Below, one piece after another: positions 25,230 through 35,258 of a DNA stretch of 64,000 nucleotides. How positions within the stretch are numbered: position 1 is the stretch's first letter; every line of letters starts with the position of its first letter. This DNA comes from Tubulanus polymorphus (taxonomy: Eukaryota; Nemertea; Palaeonemertea; Tubulaniformes; Tubulanidae). The notes beneath the pieces were generated by a model. It ran no database searches. It saw only the letters and a program-made list of their open reading frames with translations, and had not been told where the DNA came from. Position numbers and translations under genes: made by a program. Location of the stretch: the NCBI RefSeq assembly GCF_964204645.1, contig NC_134029.1:23950450-24014449 (forward strand). Direction: 5' to 3'.

Positions 25230-25545
25230 AGTCAAATAACTATGGCATAGATATCCTGTCAAAATTAAACATCAAATTCACTCGTCAAACTTTCATATTT
25301 TACCCGTCAAAATTAAACATCGAATTTTCTCGTCAACTCAACATAAAATGGTCGTCAAAACATCGTATTTGACGCGTCAAATATGATCTCGCATTACCTA
25401 GTTGCTATCGTAGATATACTGTCAAAACTCGTTATCATTTGACGCGTCAAAATCGCTATCGTAGATATACTGTCAAAATTCAAACTTCGTATGTACCAAT
25501 TACCCGTCAAAATCACCGTTTTTACCCGTCAAATTACGCATCAAA
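25230..25545. repeat. GTCAAA-rich decayed repeat tract upstream of acetyltransferase copy 1
   Basis: Eleven plus-strand GTCAAA hexamers occur in about 310 bp, mostly as CGTCAAA or CTGTCAAA. They include two TTTGACGCGTCAAA palindromes and a 24-bp segment (CTATCGTAGATATACTGTCA and flanks) that occurs twice about 51 bp apart. It looks like a decayed minisatellite but sits in the promoter-proximal region of the minus-strand gene to its left. Confidence 0.7.
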
Positions 25546-26631
25546 CCACGTATTTGGATGGGTATTTGGACCAGGTTTTGCACGGTGGCGCATAATTAGG
25601 AAGGCAACCAGTCTATTGTTTTAGCATACGGCGAATCTAGAAACATTAAAACTCGTCAGTTTTGTATCATATCAACGATATTCCGTGATCCATTCGATAG
25701 ATTGTTATTCGTCGATTATTGAAAACATTTTGGAGTGATAAATTCAATTGATTCAAATACCAAGATATTTAGCATTTCGTTACTTCGATTTTACAGCAAG
25801 AAATATTTTTGACCTTTCAACTTCGGACCAATAGAATAATCTAAGTAAAAATTCAAAAAACGTTCAAATTGCTTGTTTTTGTTTTAGTTTTAGTTTTGAA
25901 TTTATTTTGCATTTCAAAATTCCATTACAAAATAGAAAAATTGACAGGGTTTCGTGTGAATTAATTACAATATAGAGTAATAGTGAAAATGCAGGAGACC
26001 CAGAGAAATCAAAAAGTGACTTACACGAATCCGGGCCCCCTAACTCGAAAAAGACGCACGCACGCACTTAATAAACTTATTCTATTCAAACTATACTAAA
26101 CCTATGCGCGATAAGACTGACGGCTGCTACCGCACGAGGTAGAACGAATGTAAGACAAATGAATCAAGTTGATTTCGTGGAATTGCTTTGATAAGAAGAA
26201 CACTTTATTTCCTTCGAACGGCGAGAGACGTAAATAGTGCAACTAGAATAAACCAGAATTCATCATGTGATTTCCATAAACCGGTTATCAATATTCAAAC
26301 AGAACAAAATAAATATGAACGAGTTGACATTTATTGTTCTTGTAAATTTCCTGGACGACGACCGCATGGATTGTAAGGAGGGATCATTCTAAAAGTAAAT
26401 GATATTACGCCAGAAACGATAAGAGAAATGTAGAGCACAAGTTTTGCACTAGAAACGAGACGCGATATTCAAGTATCTTGTGACATTACAGATAACACGA
26501 TCATCTTTGGAATCTAGTTAATTCTACTGATAATCTAAATTACTATCACCACTGTGAAGTATTTGCCGGTAATTTTCCATTTAACCTCAAAGCTATAAGT
26601 ATCTGAACACATCAGACGCTTTCTTCGTGCT

Positions 26632-27374
26632 TTAAGATTTATCAATTAAAGATAAAGACATGTGGTGCATCCATACCATCAGTATGTGGAATCTCTTTTC
26701 ACATTCAATAAAGTCTAGTTTAAATCCATATTTTGAATAAAGCCTTATGGCTGCTATTTGTTCACTGGATGTAGTTAAATGAATCCTGTTATAGTTATTC
26801 TGTTTACAGAACTTGACGCAGTGATCCAGTAATTTACGACCTATTGATAAACCTCTAAACGATACATCAACCGCCATTCGCTTCAGTTCAGCTATTTCTA
26901 CATCGTTATCAGAATCTAGTTTTCCACTGGAGACGTTTCTATATTTCGAATATTCCTCCAACCGTTCGTGTAAAGAATCCAATTTCGTAATGGCCACACA
27001 GCCGACAATTCTACCGTTTATTTCAGCTACGAAAAAGTTCGAGTCCGGTTCTGTCTGGTACAAACCAGCGATATTGTTGAAATCATCACAGTAATATGTA
27101 ACTAAACAAAGAAATGATAAATTTGTAAATTGTTCTCACGCAAAGGAACGTAAGGTACGCTTGCTATTCCTAAAATAAGTGAACCAGTCATCGAATAGAT
27201 AGATAACAATATGATGAAAACATACGCGTGTGTAGAAGTCCTTTTCAGCGCATATGGAAGCCCTTGTGTGGACGGAATTCGACAGATACTTGTAGTGTAC
27301 ATAGGAATTAATTCGTCGACATTGTCACTATTGTTCCCGTATGGACGTACCACCACATCCGTTTCAGAATACAC
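26632..27374 (-). pseudogene. NAT8-like acetyltransferase pseudogene, array copy 2
   Basis: Homologous along its whole length to the intact copies, but broken. The position aligned with the other start codons is GTG rather than ATG (27374). The N-terminal frame (SETDVVVRPYG ... GSLILGIAS) runs into TAG at 27102 just after the transmembrane hairpin. The catalytic half (YQTEPDSNFFVAEING to HHMSLSLIDKS, 27063-26632) continues in another frame, so at least one net frameshift lies near 27100; an intermediate third-frame stretch suggests two indels. The catalytic half keeps motif A (DVSFRGLSIGRKLL) almost unchanged, so decay is recent or this half was refreshed by conversion. Confidence 0.85.
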
Positions 27375-27720
27375 TAATTCACTAAACAGATAGACGCACC
27401 GTATTTTTGGTTTTGAACGAGTGATTTAGAAACGAGTATATACAATCACCTGGATTAGCTTTCATCATCTCAAAATCCAGAACAGAGAGGTCGGAAATAG
27501 TTGGCAAACAGGTTTTGTACACATGCCACAAATAGCTGATTACATAAAAAAGCTATTTAATCTGCACCCAGAAAAAGTGATCAACCAGGACATAAAATAA
27601 ATATGGTTGATTCCGATTGTGCAGTCTATGTACTTGTTGGTCTTGTCTAGCTGAAATTACTTCAGCTAATTACATGACATGAGACTGACTTGAATGATAA
27701 TGATTTCTCAAAATGGTATT

Positions 27721-28467
27721 TTATCTACTAAGAGATAGAGACATGCGATGTGCATATACATGTAATACTGATAAACTGAATTCAGTTTTTACTGAGTCCA
27801 GTTTGAATCCGTATTTTGAATACAATCTTTGGGACGCTATTTGTTCACCAGTTGTCGTTAAATGAATGTTGTCATAGCTGTTTTGTTTACAGAACTCGAC
27901 GCAGTGATCCAGTAATTTACGACCTATTGATAAACCTCTAAACGATACATCAACAACCATTCGCTTCAGTTCCGCTAATTTTTCATTGTTAACAACATCG
28001 GATTCTAGTTTTCCATCGGAGACGTTTCCTTTTCCTTGTATCGAATATTCCTCTAATTTTCCAGGCAAAGATTCCAAGTTTACGATGGCTGCGCAGCCGA
28101 CAATTCTACCATTTATTCTAGCTACGAAAAAGTTCGAATCGGCCTCTGTTTGGTACAAATCAGCGATGTTCCGGAGGTCATCGTAACAGTATTTCATATA
28201 ATAAAAGTAAATCATGGATTTATATAAAGTTCTCATGCACAGGAAAGCGAATGTGGCTCCTAATACTAAAATGAATGAACCCGTCAACGCGTAGGTTGAT
28301 ATTGATAGAATAAGTAAAATCACTCGAATATAAGTGTGTCTCAGTGCGTGCGGAAGCCCCTCGGTGAAAGCGATCTGGTAGTAACTTGTTTTGAAAATAC
28401 GGATGATCTGTTCAACATTGTCGCCTTGTCGATAAGGTCGTATCATAATTTGCGAATCTGTAGACAT
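27721..28467 (-). CDS. NAT8-like GNAT N-acetyltransferase, array copy 3
   Basis: 248 aa, single exon, ATG at 28467. It has the same architecture as copy 1: IRPYRQGDNVEQIIRIF, a membrane hairpin (VILLILSISTYALTGSFILV), NFFVARINGRIVGCAAIV, then ELKRMVVDVSFRGLSIGRKL and YGFKLDSVKTE, ending HRMSLSLSR. It carries an Arg in ARINGR where the other copies have AEINGR, and a longer loop (YSIQGKGNVSDGKLESDVVN) before motif A. Its N-terminal half is closest to copies 7 and 8, while its C-terminal tail is its own. Confidence 0.85.
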   Translation of the reverse strand: MSTDSQIMIRPYRQGDNVEQIIRIFKTSYYQIAFTEGLPHALRHTYIRVILLILSISTYALTGSFILVLGATFAFLCMRTLYKSMIYFYYMKYCYDDLRNIADLYQTEADSNFFVARINGRIVGCAAIVNLESLPGKLEEYSIQGKGNVSDGKLESDVVNNEKLAELKRMVVDVSFRGLSIGRKLLDHCVEFCKQNSYDNIHLTTTGEQIASQRLYSKYGFKLDSVKTEFSLSVLHVYAHRMSLSLSR

Positions 28468-28950
28468 GTTTAGCAGGGCTTATGTTAATTGGCTTTGGCA
28501 CCAGCAAGCAGAAAACAGGTCCGTTCGAATCTAAAATGAACAGATTAAGGCCCGATGAAATTAATACCTTCATATCCAGGTAACGATGGTTTTCTCCTAG
28601 CGAGGAATTGATATCTCCATAAATTGGGAGAGTATTATTTTATAGATTGCAGATTGTGCGCTATATCTACGCACAACATTCATTAACAGAAGTTTATATG
28701 CTTATCAGGATCGAGTTATAGGAACAGTGTAGTAGTTGGCTTGCATATACATGATCACTGTTGGCAATATGGCAGTAAAATGATTTGGTATCATGCACCA
28801 GAGTTTGCTATGCTCGGAAAAAAGTTCAAAACATGCCATTTGACCAGTAAGTAGGTCATCAGTTGGCCATCTTGAATCGCACCTCCCGTTAATGGTTCAA
28901 TTACAATTAGTATCACTGTTTCAGATTCAGAATGTCATCAGGAATTCATT

Positions 28951-29380
28951 ACAGTGGTTTATTTTATGAAATCTCTACTAGAAGGTAGATTTTTAGCCTG
29001 GATTTTGTCTCGAGATTGTTTCGACCTTTGAACCAGACACCATATTGGATGGGTCAATCTAAAGTGATAGAATATTTGCTGAAACAATGTTTCATGACCC
29101 ATTCAACTTGAGGAAGAAAATAAAACTTTCTTGTCAATTTCAACAATTGCATCAGACAATTTGGCTAGCATCAATAACCCCGGTGACAGTTGACAAACAT
29201 TGGATTAGTTTTATGCACTGATTACCCTCACGTCGTTTCAGCAAATACTGAAGATAAATCATCACTTCAGATTTCCCAATCCAATATGGCGTCCTATTGA
29301 ATGATCGTCACGATTCTGAGATAAAAACCGGGCCAAAAATCTACTTTCTAGTGAAAGTATATCATAATATAAAGCAGTGC
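28951..29380. repeat. 430-bp fold-back element (inverted repeat, ~140-bp arms)
   Basis: The left arm (28951-29085) and right arm (29235-29380) are imperfect reverse complements. Shared blocks include AGAAGGTAGATTTTTAGCC, CACCATATTGGAT, AAAGTGAT and TATTTGCTGAAAC, each found inverted in the right arm. The loop is about 150 bp, and partial similarity continues into it. No coding capacity. It sits between acetyltransferase copies 3 and 4. Confidence 0.8.
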
Positions 29381-30199
29381 ATAGGATTCGGTGAGACTTT
29401 CTGAAGCTAGAACAGTGATTGATAATTCAGTAAATTGCCTCAATCACGAGAGGTGCGGATCTGCACTTTTACACACAGCGATTAAAAAACACATCGCACG
29501 AGTAAACGCACATTTTTGAAAGTTTGACGGTCTACCACAGTGTGTGCCTTTATCACTTCATCCTGTAAACTATATCACCAGTACTCAACGTTATAAATAA
29601 TTACTTACTTCGTAAAATAAACGCTTAACCAAAAGGAAAATTGGCCCAAAGAATCGGCCTGTTATAAGTCGAAAATAGTGCCAGTATAAATGCGCGTGTG
29701 CTTCGCCCAATGGTAAGTGTATATAGGATAAGAGACATCTTCACCTGTCAAGGGATTCGAACCCACTACGCTAAAGCTGTTCGCCGAACTGGTGGAAGCG
29801 AGTTCGGAAGTGATACCAGACCCCTGGCAAGCGAGGATGGATAAGAGAAGAAGGGGACAGACACAGACAGGTAAACAGGCAGACAGTAAGTATATGACCG
29901 GGTATACGTTTGCGTGTCCACTCTACTCCAGTCAAAACAAAAAATTCAACGTATTTGCTCTATTGAAGAAAGGTAAAGGCTCTAACAAAACCAAACCTGC
30001 TCCTGAAGTTTATTCGTGTGTCCAATATTCTACCCTGCCGTGATGATTTGTTGTACAACAGACTGAATGGGGAAGGCAGACGTCCTGACTGAAAAATTAT
30101 ATCCAAAAAATTACCTACATTCATCAACGTCTGAACGATAGAAAACTATTTTATTTGTGCCGGACATACCAACAAGAAAAATAAAAGAGGGAATTGATA

Positions 30200-30845
30200 G
30201 AACAAGTTTATAACTGAGTGAAAGAGCTTGTAGTGCGCATATACCTATATAAAACAGGCAATATCCTATTAACTCAAGTTTGAATCCGCATTTCTTATGC
30301 AACCTTTGAGCTACTAACTGTTCGCTTGCGGTAGTTAAATGAATCAAGTTATAGTTGTTTTGTTTACAGAACTCCACACAATGATCCAGTAATGATCCAG
30401 TTTTCCACTGGAGACGTTTTTACGTATTGTGGAATATTCCTCCAATCTTTCGTGCAATGAATCCAAGTGCACAATAACCATTCTACCATTTATTTCAGCT
30501 ACGAAAATGTTAGTGTCCGGTTCCGTTTGGAATACACCAGATATATCATTGAAATCGTTACAAAAGTATAATATATAGAAGCTATAATAGCTCATCTTGT
30601 AAATAGTCCTCAGGAACAAGAAAATAAGCGCAGTTGTCGATGCGAGAAGAAATGAACCGGTCGCAAGGTAAGTTACTAGCGCTAGTGCGAATAAGATCAC
30701 TTGAGTTCAAGTTTGTTTCAGCGCGTGTGGTCCCTCAACAAAAGCGATTCTGTGGTAAAAACTGTCATTAAATATCTTTATTATTTGTTCAACGATGTCT
30801 CCCTTTCGTTAAGGGCGTATTGTAACTTCCGTTCCCGAAGACATC
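30200..30845 (-). pseudogene. NAT8-like acetyltransferase pseudogene, array copy 4, missing motif A
   Basis: Several independent lesions are visible in a recognisable copy. The ATG survives (30845, MSSGTEVTIRP) but is followed by an in-frame TAA after codon 11, by loss of the Leu codon in EGLPHAL, and by TGA where the others have KQTYIQV. The transmembrane part and EINGR motif follow at 30700-30480. A deletion of roughly 90 bp then joins the SSGKLD region to the LLDHCVEF region, across short CTGGAT homologies at about 30390-30405. It removes ELKRM...RGLSIGRK, which is the acetyl-CoA site, and changes frame. The 3' part (NLIHLTTASEQLVAQRL) is out of frame and its normal stop is lost. Confidence 0.85.
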
Positions 30846-31000
30846 TTATCCGACCCGATATAAACCCAGTACCTCATAGCATGTAGTAAACCACTAAAAA
30901 TCACCTTATCCCAGCACACGATTTCACGAAGAGAAAAAATCAGTTCTACGCAGTTACGTATATTCTACGCCTGGATTCAACGACTCATACAGAAGCCAAA

Positions 31001-31726
31001 TCATCCAAGACATAGAGACATGTGATGCGTGTTTACGTATAAAAGAGGCAATAGTCTTTCACATTCAATAAACTCAAGTTCAAATCCATTTATTGCATAA
31101 AATCGTCGACCGACTACTTGTCCAGTTGTGGAGGTTAAATGAATCTTGTCGTAGTTGTTCTGTTTACAGAACTTGACGCAATGATCCAGTAATTTACGAC
31201 CTATTGATAAACCTCGAAACGAAACATCAACCACCATTCGCTTCAGTTCAGCTATTTTTACATCGCTATCGTGGTTCCCACTGGAGACGTTTTTACGCAT
31301 CGAATATTCCTCCAACCTTTCGTGCAAAGAATTCAAGTTCAAAATAGCCACATAACCGACAATTCTACCGTTTATTTCAGCGACGAAAAAGTTCGAATCC
31401 GGTTCTGTCTGATACACACCAGATATATCAAACAAATCACTAGAACAGTATAACACGAAGAACAAATAGATACCGAATGTGTATAATGTTCTTAGGAGTA
31501 AAAAGGCGAACGCGGATGTTAATCCGAGAAGAATTGAATCAGTCGCCGCGTAAGTTATCAGCGCTAGGGAAACTAAGATCACTCGAATATAGGTTTGTTT
31601 CAGTGCGTGTGGAAGCCCCTCGGTAAAAGCGATCTGGTTGTAACTTGTCTTGAAAATACGGATGATTTGCTCGACATCATCGCCTCTTCGATACGGACGT
31701 ATCAAAACCTCTGTTCCTGAACACAT
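31001..31726 (-). CDS. NAT8-like GNAT N-acetyltransferase, array copy 5
   Basis: 241 aa, single exon, ATG at 31726 (MCSGTEVLIRPYRRGDDVEQ). It has the membrane hairpin VILVSLALITYAATDSILLGL, NFFVAEINGRIVGYVAIL, a short loop (RKNVSSGNHDSDVK) and intact motif A VDVSFRGLSIGRKLL. After motif A it departs from its neighbours (TTGQVVGRRFYAINGFELEF), changing the usual RLYSxYGFK signature, so substrate preference may differ. Ends HMSLCLG. Confidence 0.85.
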   Translation of the reverse strand: MCSGTEVLIRPYRRGDDVEQIIRIFKTSYNQIAFTEGLPHALKQTYIRVILVSLALITYAATDSILLGLTSAFAFLLLRTLYTFGIYLFFVLYCSSDLFDISGVYQTEPDSNFFVAEINGRIVGYVAILNLNSLHERLEEYSMRKNVSSGNHDSDVKIAELKRMVVDVSFRGLSIGRKLLDHCVKFCKQNNYDKIHLTSTTGQVVGRRFYAINGFELEFIECERLLPLLYVNTHHMSLCLG

Positions 31727-32589
31727 CCAGACAGCGTGTAACCCTGCTAAGTCGATTACAATGGTTAAAGGTTATGCTTACACAGCAGCTGCTATGTTTT
31801 TATATCGAAGTCATCAATATGAACTAAGTGCAATGCACACTGAGTTATACGTATGATAAACAGGTGACCCTTATCATTCAATCACTGATGTCATTTTGTT
31901 CACTGATGAACAATATCAATATATGTCAAATGGAAGTTCGTTCCAGGGTGAATGAACCCCATTATGGGCTCATTATTGGCTGTAATATCATAAAGCTAGA
32001 AAGAATAAATGAGGTCCTGTGCGTATCTTGTTTCAGATAATGTTTGGAAGTTCTTCAGTAATGGCAATCCAGTTAAAACATTCATTTCAAAAATGTCACC
32101 TTCGACAAACTAAAACTTTTGAACATATTTTTCCACACTCGAGTCGTGAATGACAAACAATAACACGAAGACTATTAACCTTTTTCACGAGTGGTTTTAT
32201 TTTACTGCTCAAAGTTTCACATCTAAATTATACTGAACCAAGAAATCTGTGGGACGAAACGTTTATTGAAAGTAAGCCTAGCCGGAACTTCGCAGGTTGC
32301 TAAGTCTTTAAAAACTTGGAGATAAGTTGAGATAAATTACTCGTGGCCTTGTCATTTCTTGGGACCGAGTTCTTGGGACCGAATACTTGTTTCTACTGTG
32401 TTTGGCTGTGGGCTTAAAACTCTCTTTCAACGTGGACTGTTTATCATGATACATACAGTCAATGAAGCATCATTAATAAATATGAAACGATCAATTACTA
32501 CAAATCAAAAGAACATTGGATGAAATTGTAACTAAATAAGTTATCGCTGACGCGACTTTACTTTAGTACAGATTATCAGTCGCTTGAGG

Positions 32590-33330
32590 TTATTGAATAA
32601 ATAAAGACATGTGATACACGTATACGTGGAATAGATGCATGAAAATATCACTTTCAATGAAGTCAACTTTGAATCCGTATCTAGTGTACAATCTTTGGGC
32701 AGCTATTTGTTCACCTGTTGTGGTCAAATGAATCCTGTTATAGTTATTCTGTTTACAGAACTTGACGCAGTGATCCAGTAATTTACGACCTATTGATAAA
32801 CCTCGAAACGATACATCAACCGCCATTCGCTTCAGTTCCGCTATTTTTACATCGTTGTCGACATCAGAATCCAGTTTTCCAGTGGAGACGTTTCTATGTA
32901 TTGAATATTCCTCGAATCTTTCGTGTAAAGAATCCTCGTTCACGATAGCCGCGCAGCCGACAATTCTACCGTTTATTTCAGCTACGAAAAAGTTTGATCT
33001 AGCGTAGGGTTGTTGATATACCCCGGCTATATCATGAAAGTCATCGCAACAGAATTTAGTGTAGATTACATAAGCGATACTCTTGTAACAGGTTCGAATA
33101 GCTATACCGATCAATATGGAGAATAATCCAAGAATATACGAACCGGTCGCCGCGTAAGTGACTAAAGCTAGAAAGAATAATATCACTTGTATATAGGTTT
33201 GTTTTAAAGCGTGTGGAAGTCCTTCAGTATGAGCGATTCTGTAGAAACTTTCATTAAATATCTTGATGATTTGTTCAACATTGTCGCCCTTTCGATAAGG
33301 GCGCACTAAAACTTCTGGTGTCGGAGACAT
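32590..33330 (-). CDS. NAT8-like GNAT N-acetyltransferase, array copy 6
   Basis: 246 aa from ATG 33330 (MSPTPEVLVRPYRKGDNVEQ). The frame is open further upstream to 33399, but homology to the other copies begins here. It has the hairpin VILFFLALVTYAATGSYILGL, an unusual insertion (VYQQPYARSNFF instead of VYQTEPDSNFF), NGRIVGCAAIV, motif A DVSFRGLSIGRKLL and the tail RLYTRYGFKVDFIESD, ending HMSLFIQ. An inverted-repeat element lies about 210 bp upstream. Confidence 0.85.
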   Translation of the reverse strand: MSPTPEVLVRPYRKGDNVEQIIKIFNESFYRIAHTEGLPHALKQTYIQVILFFLALVTYAATGSYILGLFSILIGIAIRTCYKSIAYVIYTKFCCDDFHDIAGVYQQPYARSNFFVAEINGRIVGCAAIVNEDSLHERFEEYSIHRNVSTGKLDSDVDNDVKIAELKRMAVDVSFRGLSIGRKLLDHCVKFCKQNNYNRIHLTTTGEQIAAQRLYTRYGFKVDFIESDIFMHLFHVYVYHMSLFIQ

Positions 33331-33539
33331 TTTTACACTGTAAAATGGAAATAGACTGAGGTATTTATTCGTTGCGTAATAATAATTGACAAGAATCAAC
33401 AGATGATAAACAAACGTTATTAAACACTAAGTAATTACCTCTGGTGGATGTAGTCCTACTGCATGCAAAGGCAATGTGAGCATTACGTCCCAAATCAGCA
33501 GACAAACGGTAAAAAACAAGGTTTAGGGTAAACAAAAAT

Positions 33540-33731
33540 GATACCTTGTTTCTCCGCAGCGGCCGGGTCATTTTTGTAAAATATGATAAAATTTATAAAC
33601 AGTTCATTTCTATAGCGGCCGGGTCTATTATGGTAAAATTGATCACGATTTAAAAAAACCTAATGTATAGGGTAGATAGGCGGCCGGCCGGGTCAACATT
33701 TAAGCTCAGCAGAGCGGAGAAACAAGGTATC
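33540..33731. mobile_element. 192-bp element with 18-bp perfect terminal inverted repeats and internal GCGGCCGGGTC repeats
   Basis: GATACCTTGTTTCTCCGC at 33540-33557 is exactly reverse-complemented at 33714-33731. The match extends outward by several bases with one mismatch (AAAAAT / AATTTT). Three GC-rich motifs of the type GCGGCCGGGTC, two of them shortly followed by TTxTGGTAAAAT-like sequence, occur inside otherwise AT-rich DNA. No coding capacity. It lies between acetyltransferase copies 6 and 7. Confidence 0.8.
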
Positions 33732-33945
33732 AATTTTTTTTTGCCTTATCACTGACGAAACTTAAAAAATGCAGACAAGCACGTGATAGTTGTGTCTAAG
33801 TGTCATAACTTTATACAGTCGGTATAGATTAAGTACCCATATCTAATCAATAGGCAATATCGGCAAGATAGAAAGGGCAAGTGAGTTCAAGGATATAATG
33901 AAATCGTCAGAAATATGAGACTTTAATTATGATGATCCTCCATCT

Positions 33946-34665
33946 TTATTTGAGATTTAAATACATGTTATGTATGTACGCAAATGCGATATAAACTCTT
34001 ACACGTACAATGAAGTCAAGTTTGAATCCGTATCTCGAATACAATCTTTGGGCAGCTATTTGTTCACTGGATGTAGTTAAATGAATCCTGTTATAGTTGT
34101 TCTTTTTACAGAACTCCACGCAATGATCCAGTAATTTACGACCTATTGATACACCTCGAAACGAAACATCAACAACCATTCGCTTCAGTTCCGCTACTTT
34201 TTCCACCTTCGCATAAGAATCTGCCTTACTACGGTACAACGAATTGTTTTCTAATTTCTTGTGCATAGATTCCTTATTAACAATAGCCAGACAGCCGACG
34301 ATTCTATCATTTATTTCTGCTACAAAAAAGTTCGAATCCGGTTCAGTTTGGTACACACCAGATATATCATCAAGGTCACCAAAAAAACAAAGAATGTAGA
34401 AGACAAAGCCACCGAATTTGTAAATAGTTCTCAGAAACAGGAATACGAGCGCAGCTAATGAGCCTACAAGAAACGAACCAGTCAACGCGTAGGTTGATAT
34501 TGATAGAATAAGTAAAATCACTCGAATATAAGTTTGTCTCAGCGCGTGTGGAAGCCCCTCGGTGAAAACTATCTGGTAGTAACTTTTTTTGAAAATACGG
34601 ATGATCTGTTCAATATTGTCGCCTTGTCGATAAGGTCGTATTACAATTTGCGATTCCGCACACAT
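33946..34665 (-). CDS. NAT8-like GNAT N-acetyltransferase, array copy 7
   Basis: 239 aa from ATG 34665 (MCAESQIVIRPYRQGDNIEQ). An upstream in-frame extension to 34722 is open but not homologous to other copies. It has the hairpin VILLILSISTYALTGSFLVG (identical to copy 8), NFFVAEINDRIVGCLAIV (Asp replacing Gly in the NGR turn) and a remodelled loop (NSLYRSKADSYAKVEKV) in place of RNVSSGKLDSD. Motif A reads DVSFRGVSIGRKLL. Tail: YGFKLDFIVRVRVYIAF, then MYLNLK. Confidence 0.85.
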   Translation of the reverse strand: MCAESQIVIRPYRQGDNIEQIIRIFKKSYYQIVFTEGLPHALRQTYIRVILLILSISTYALTGSFLVGSLAALVFLFLRTIYKFGGFVFYILCFFGDLDDISGVYQTEPDSNFFVAEINDRIVGCLAIVNKESMHKKLENNSLYRSKADSYAKVEKVAELKRMVVDVSFRGVSIGRKLLDHCVEFCKKNNYNRIHLTTSSEQIAAQRLYSRYGFKLDFIVRVRVYIAFAYIHNMYLNLK

Positions 34666-35258
34666 TTCAACTCCTAAATAGAAAAATGTACAATGAACTA
34701 GGATTCTGATGACGTGAGACATTAGCGAACTCTTCGAACTTCGTCAAAGATATTCTGAAGACGTTTTTATGTACTTACCTGTGTTCAGTTAAAAAGTGGG
34801 TCCTTGTGTGACGTTATAAATCCCTAGTATTGATGATTTTTAAAGCTTTATCGTATTGTCAGATAATGGGAAGTTAGTAGTCAGTCGATAAAGATGGACT
34901 TTGATATGCTCAAAGTTCAGATGTCCAGAAACGACTGTTAGAATCATTCCATGGTTTCGTGATTTTTTTCACCCGGAGAGTAGTAACCTATTCTAACTTC
35001 AGCTATACATCAAAAATATCTTATATAAAATAAAAATATCTAATATTCTGAAACAAAGACGAATTGTTTTATTCGCTTATTACTATCAGGTGTTGCTTAC
35101 GAACCGAAGATAAAATACTGACGGTAGAATACAAGACCGTCTCGGAACTGAAATAACAAGTCGTCAACAACGAAGATTTGTTCATAATCCTTTTAAGTTT
35201 ATGTAAGGTTTAGGTACATGTCATGTATGTATACAAACAGCACGGATAATCTTCGGCT

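Noticed and set aside
29742-29840. Minus-strand tRNA gene suggested by GGGATTCGAACCC
   Set aside because: The B-box-like word is present, but no acceptor, D or anticodon stems can be paired over 70-90 nt.
33331-33399. Longer N-terminus for acetyltransferase copy 6
   Set aside because: The 23 extra codons have no counterpart in other copies, whereas homology starts exactly at the ATG at 33330.
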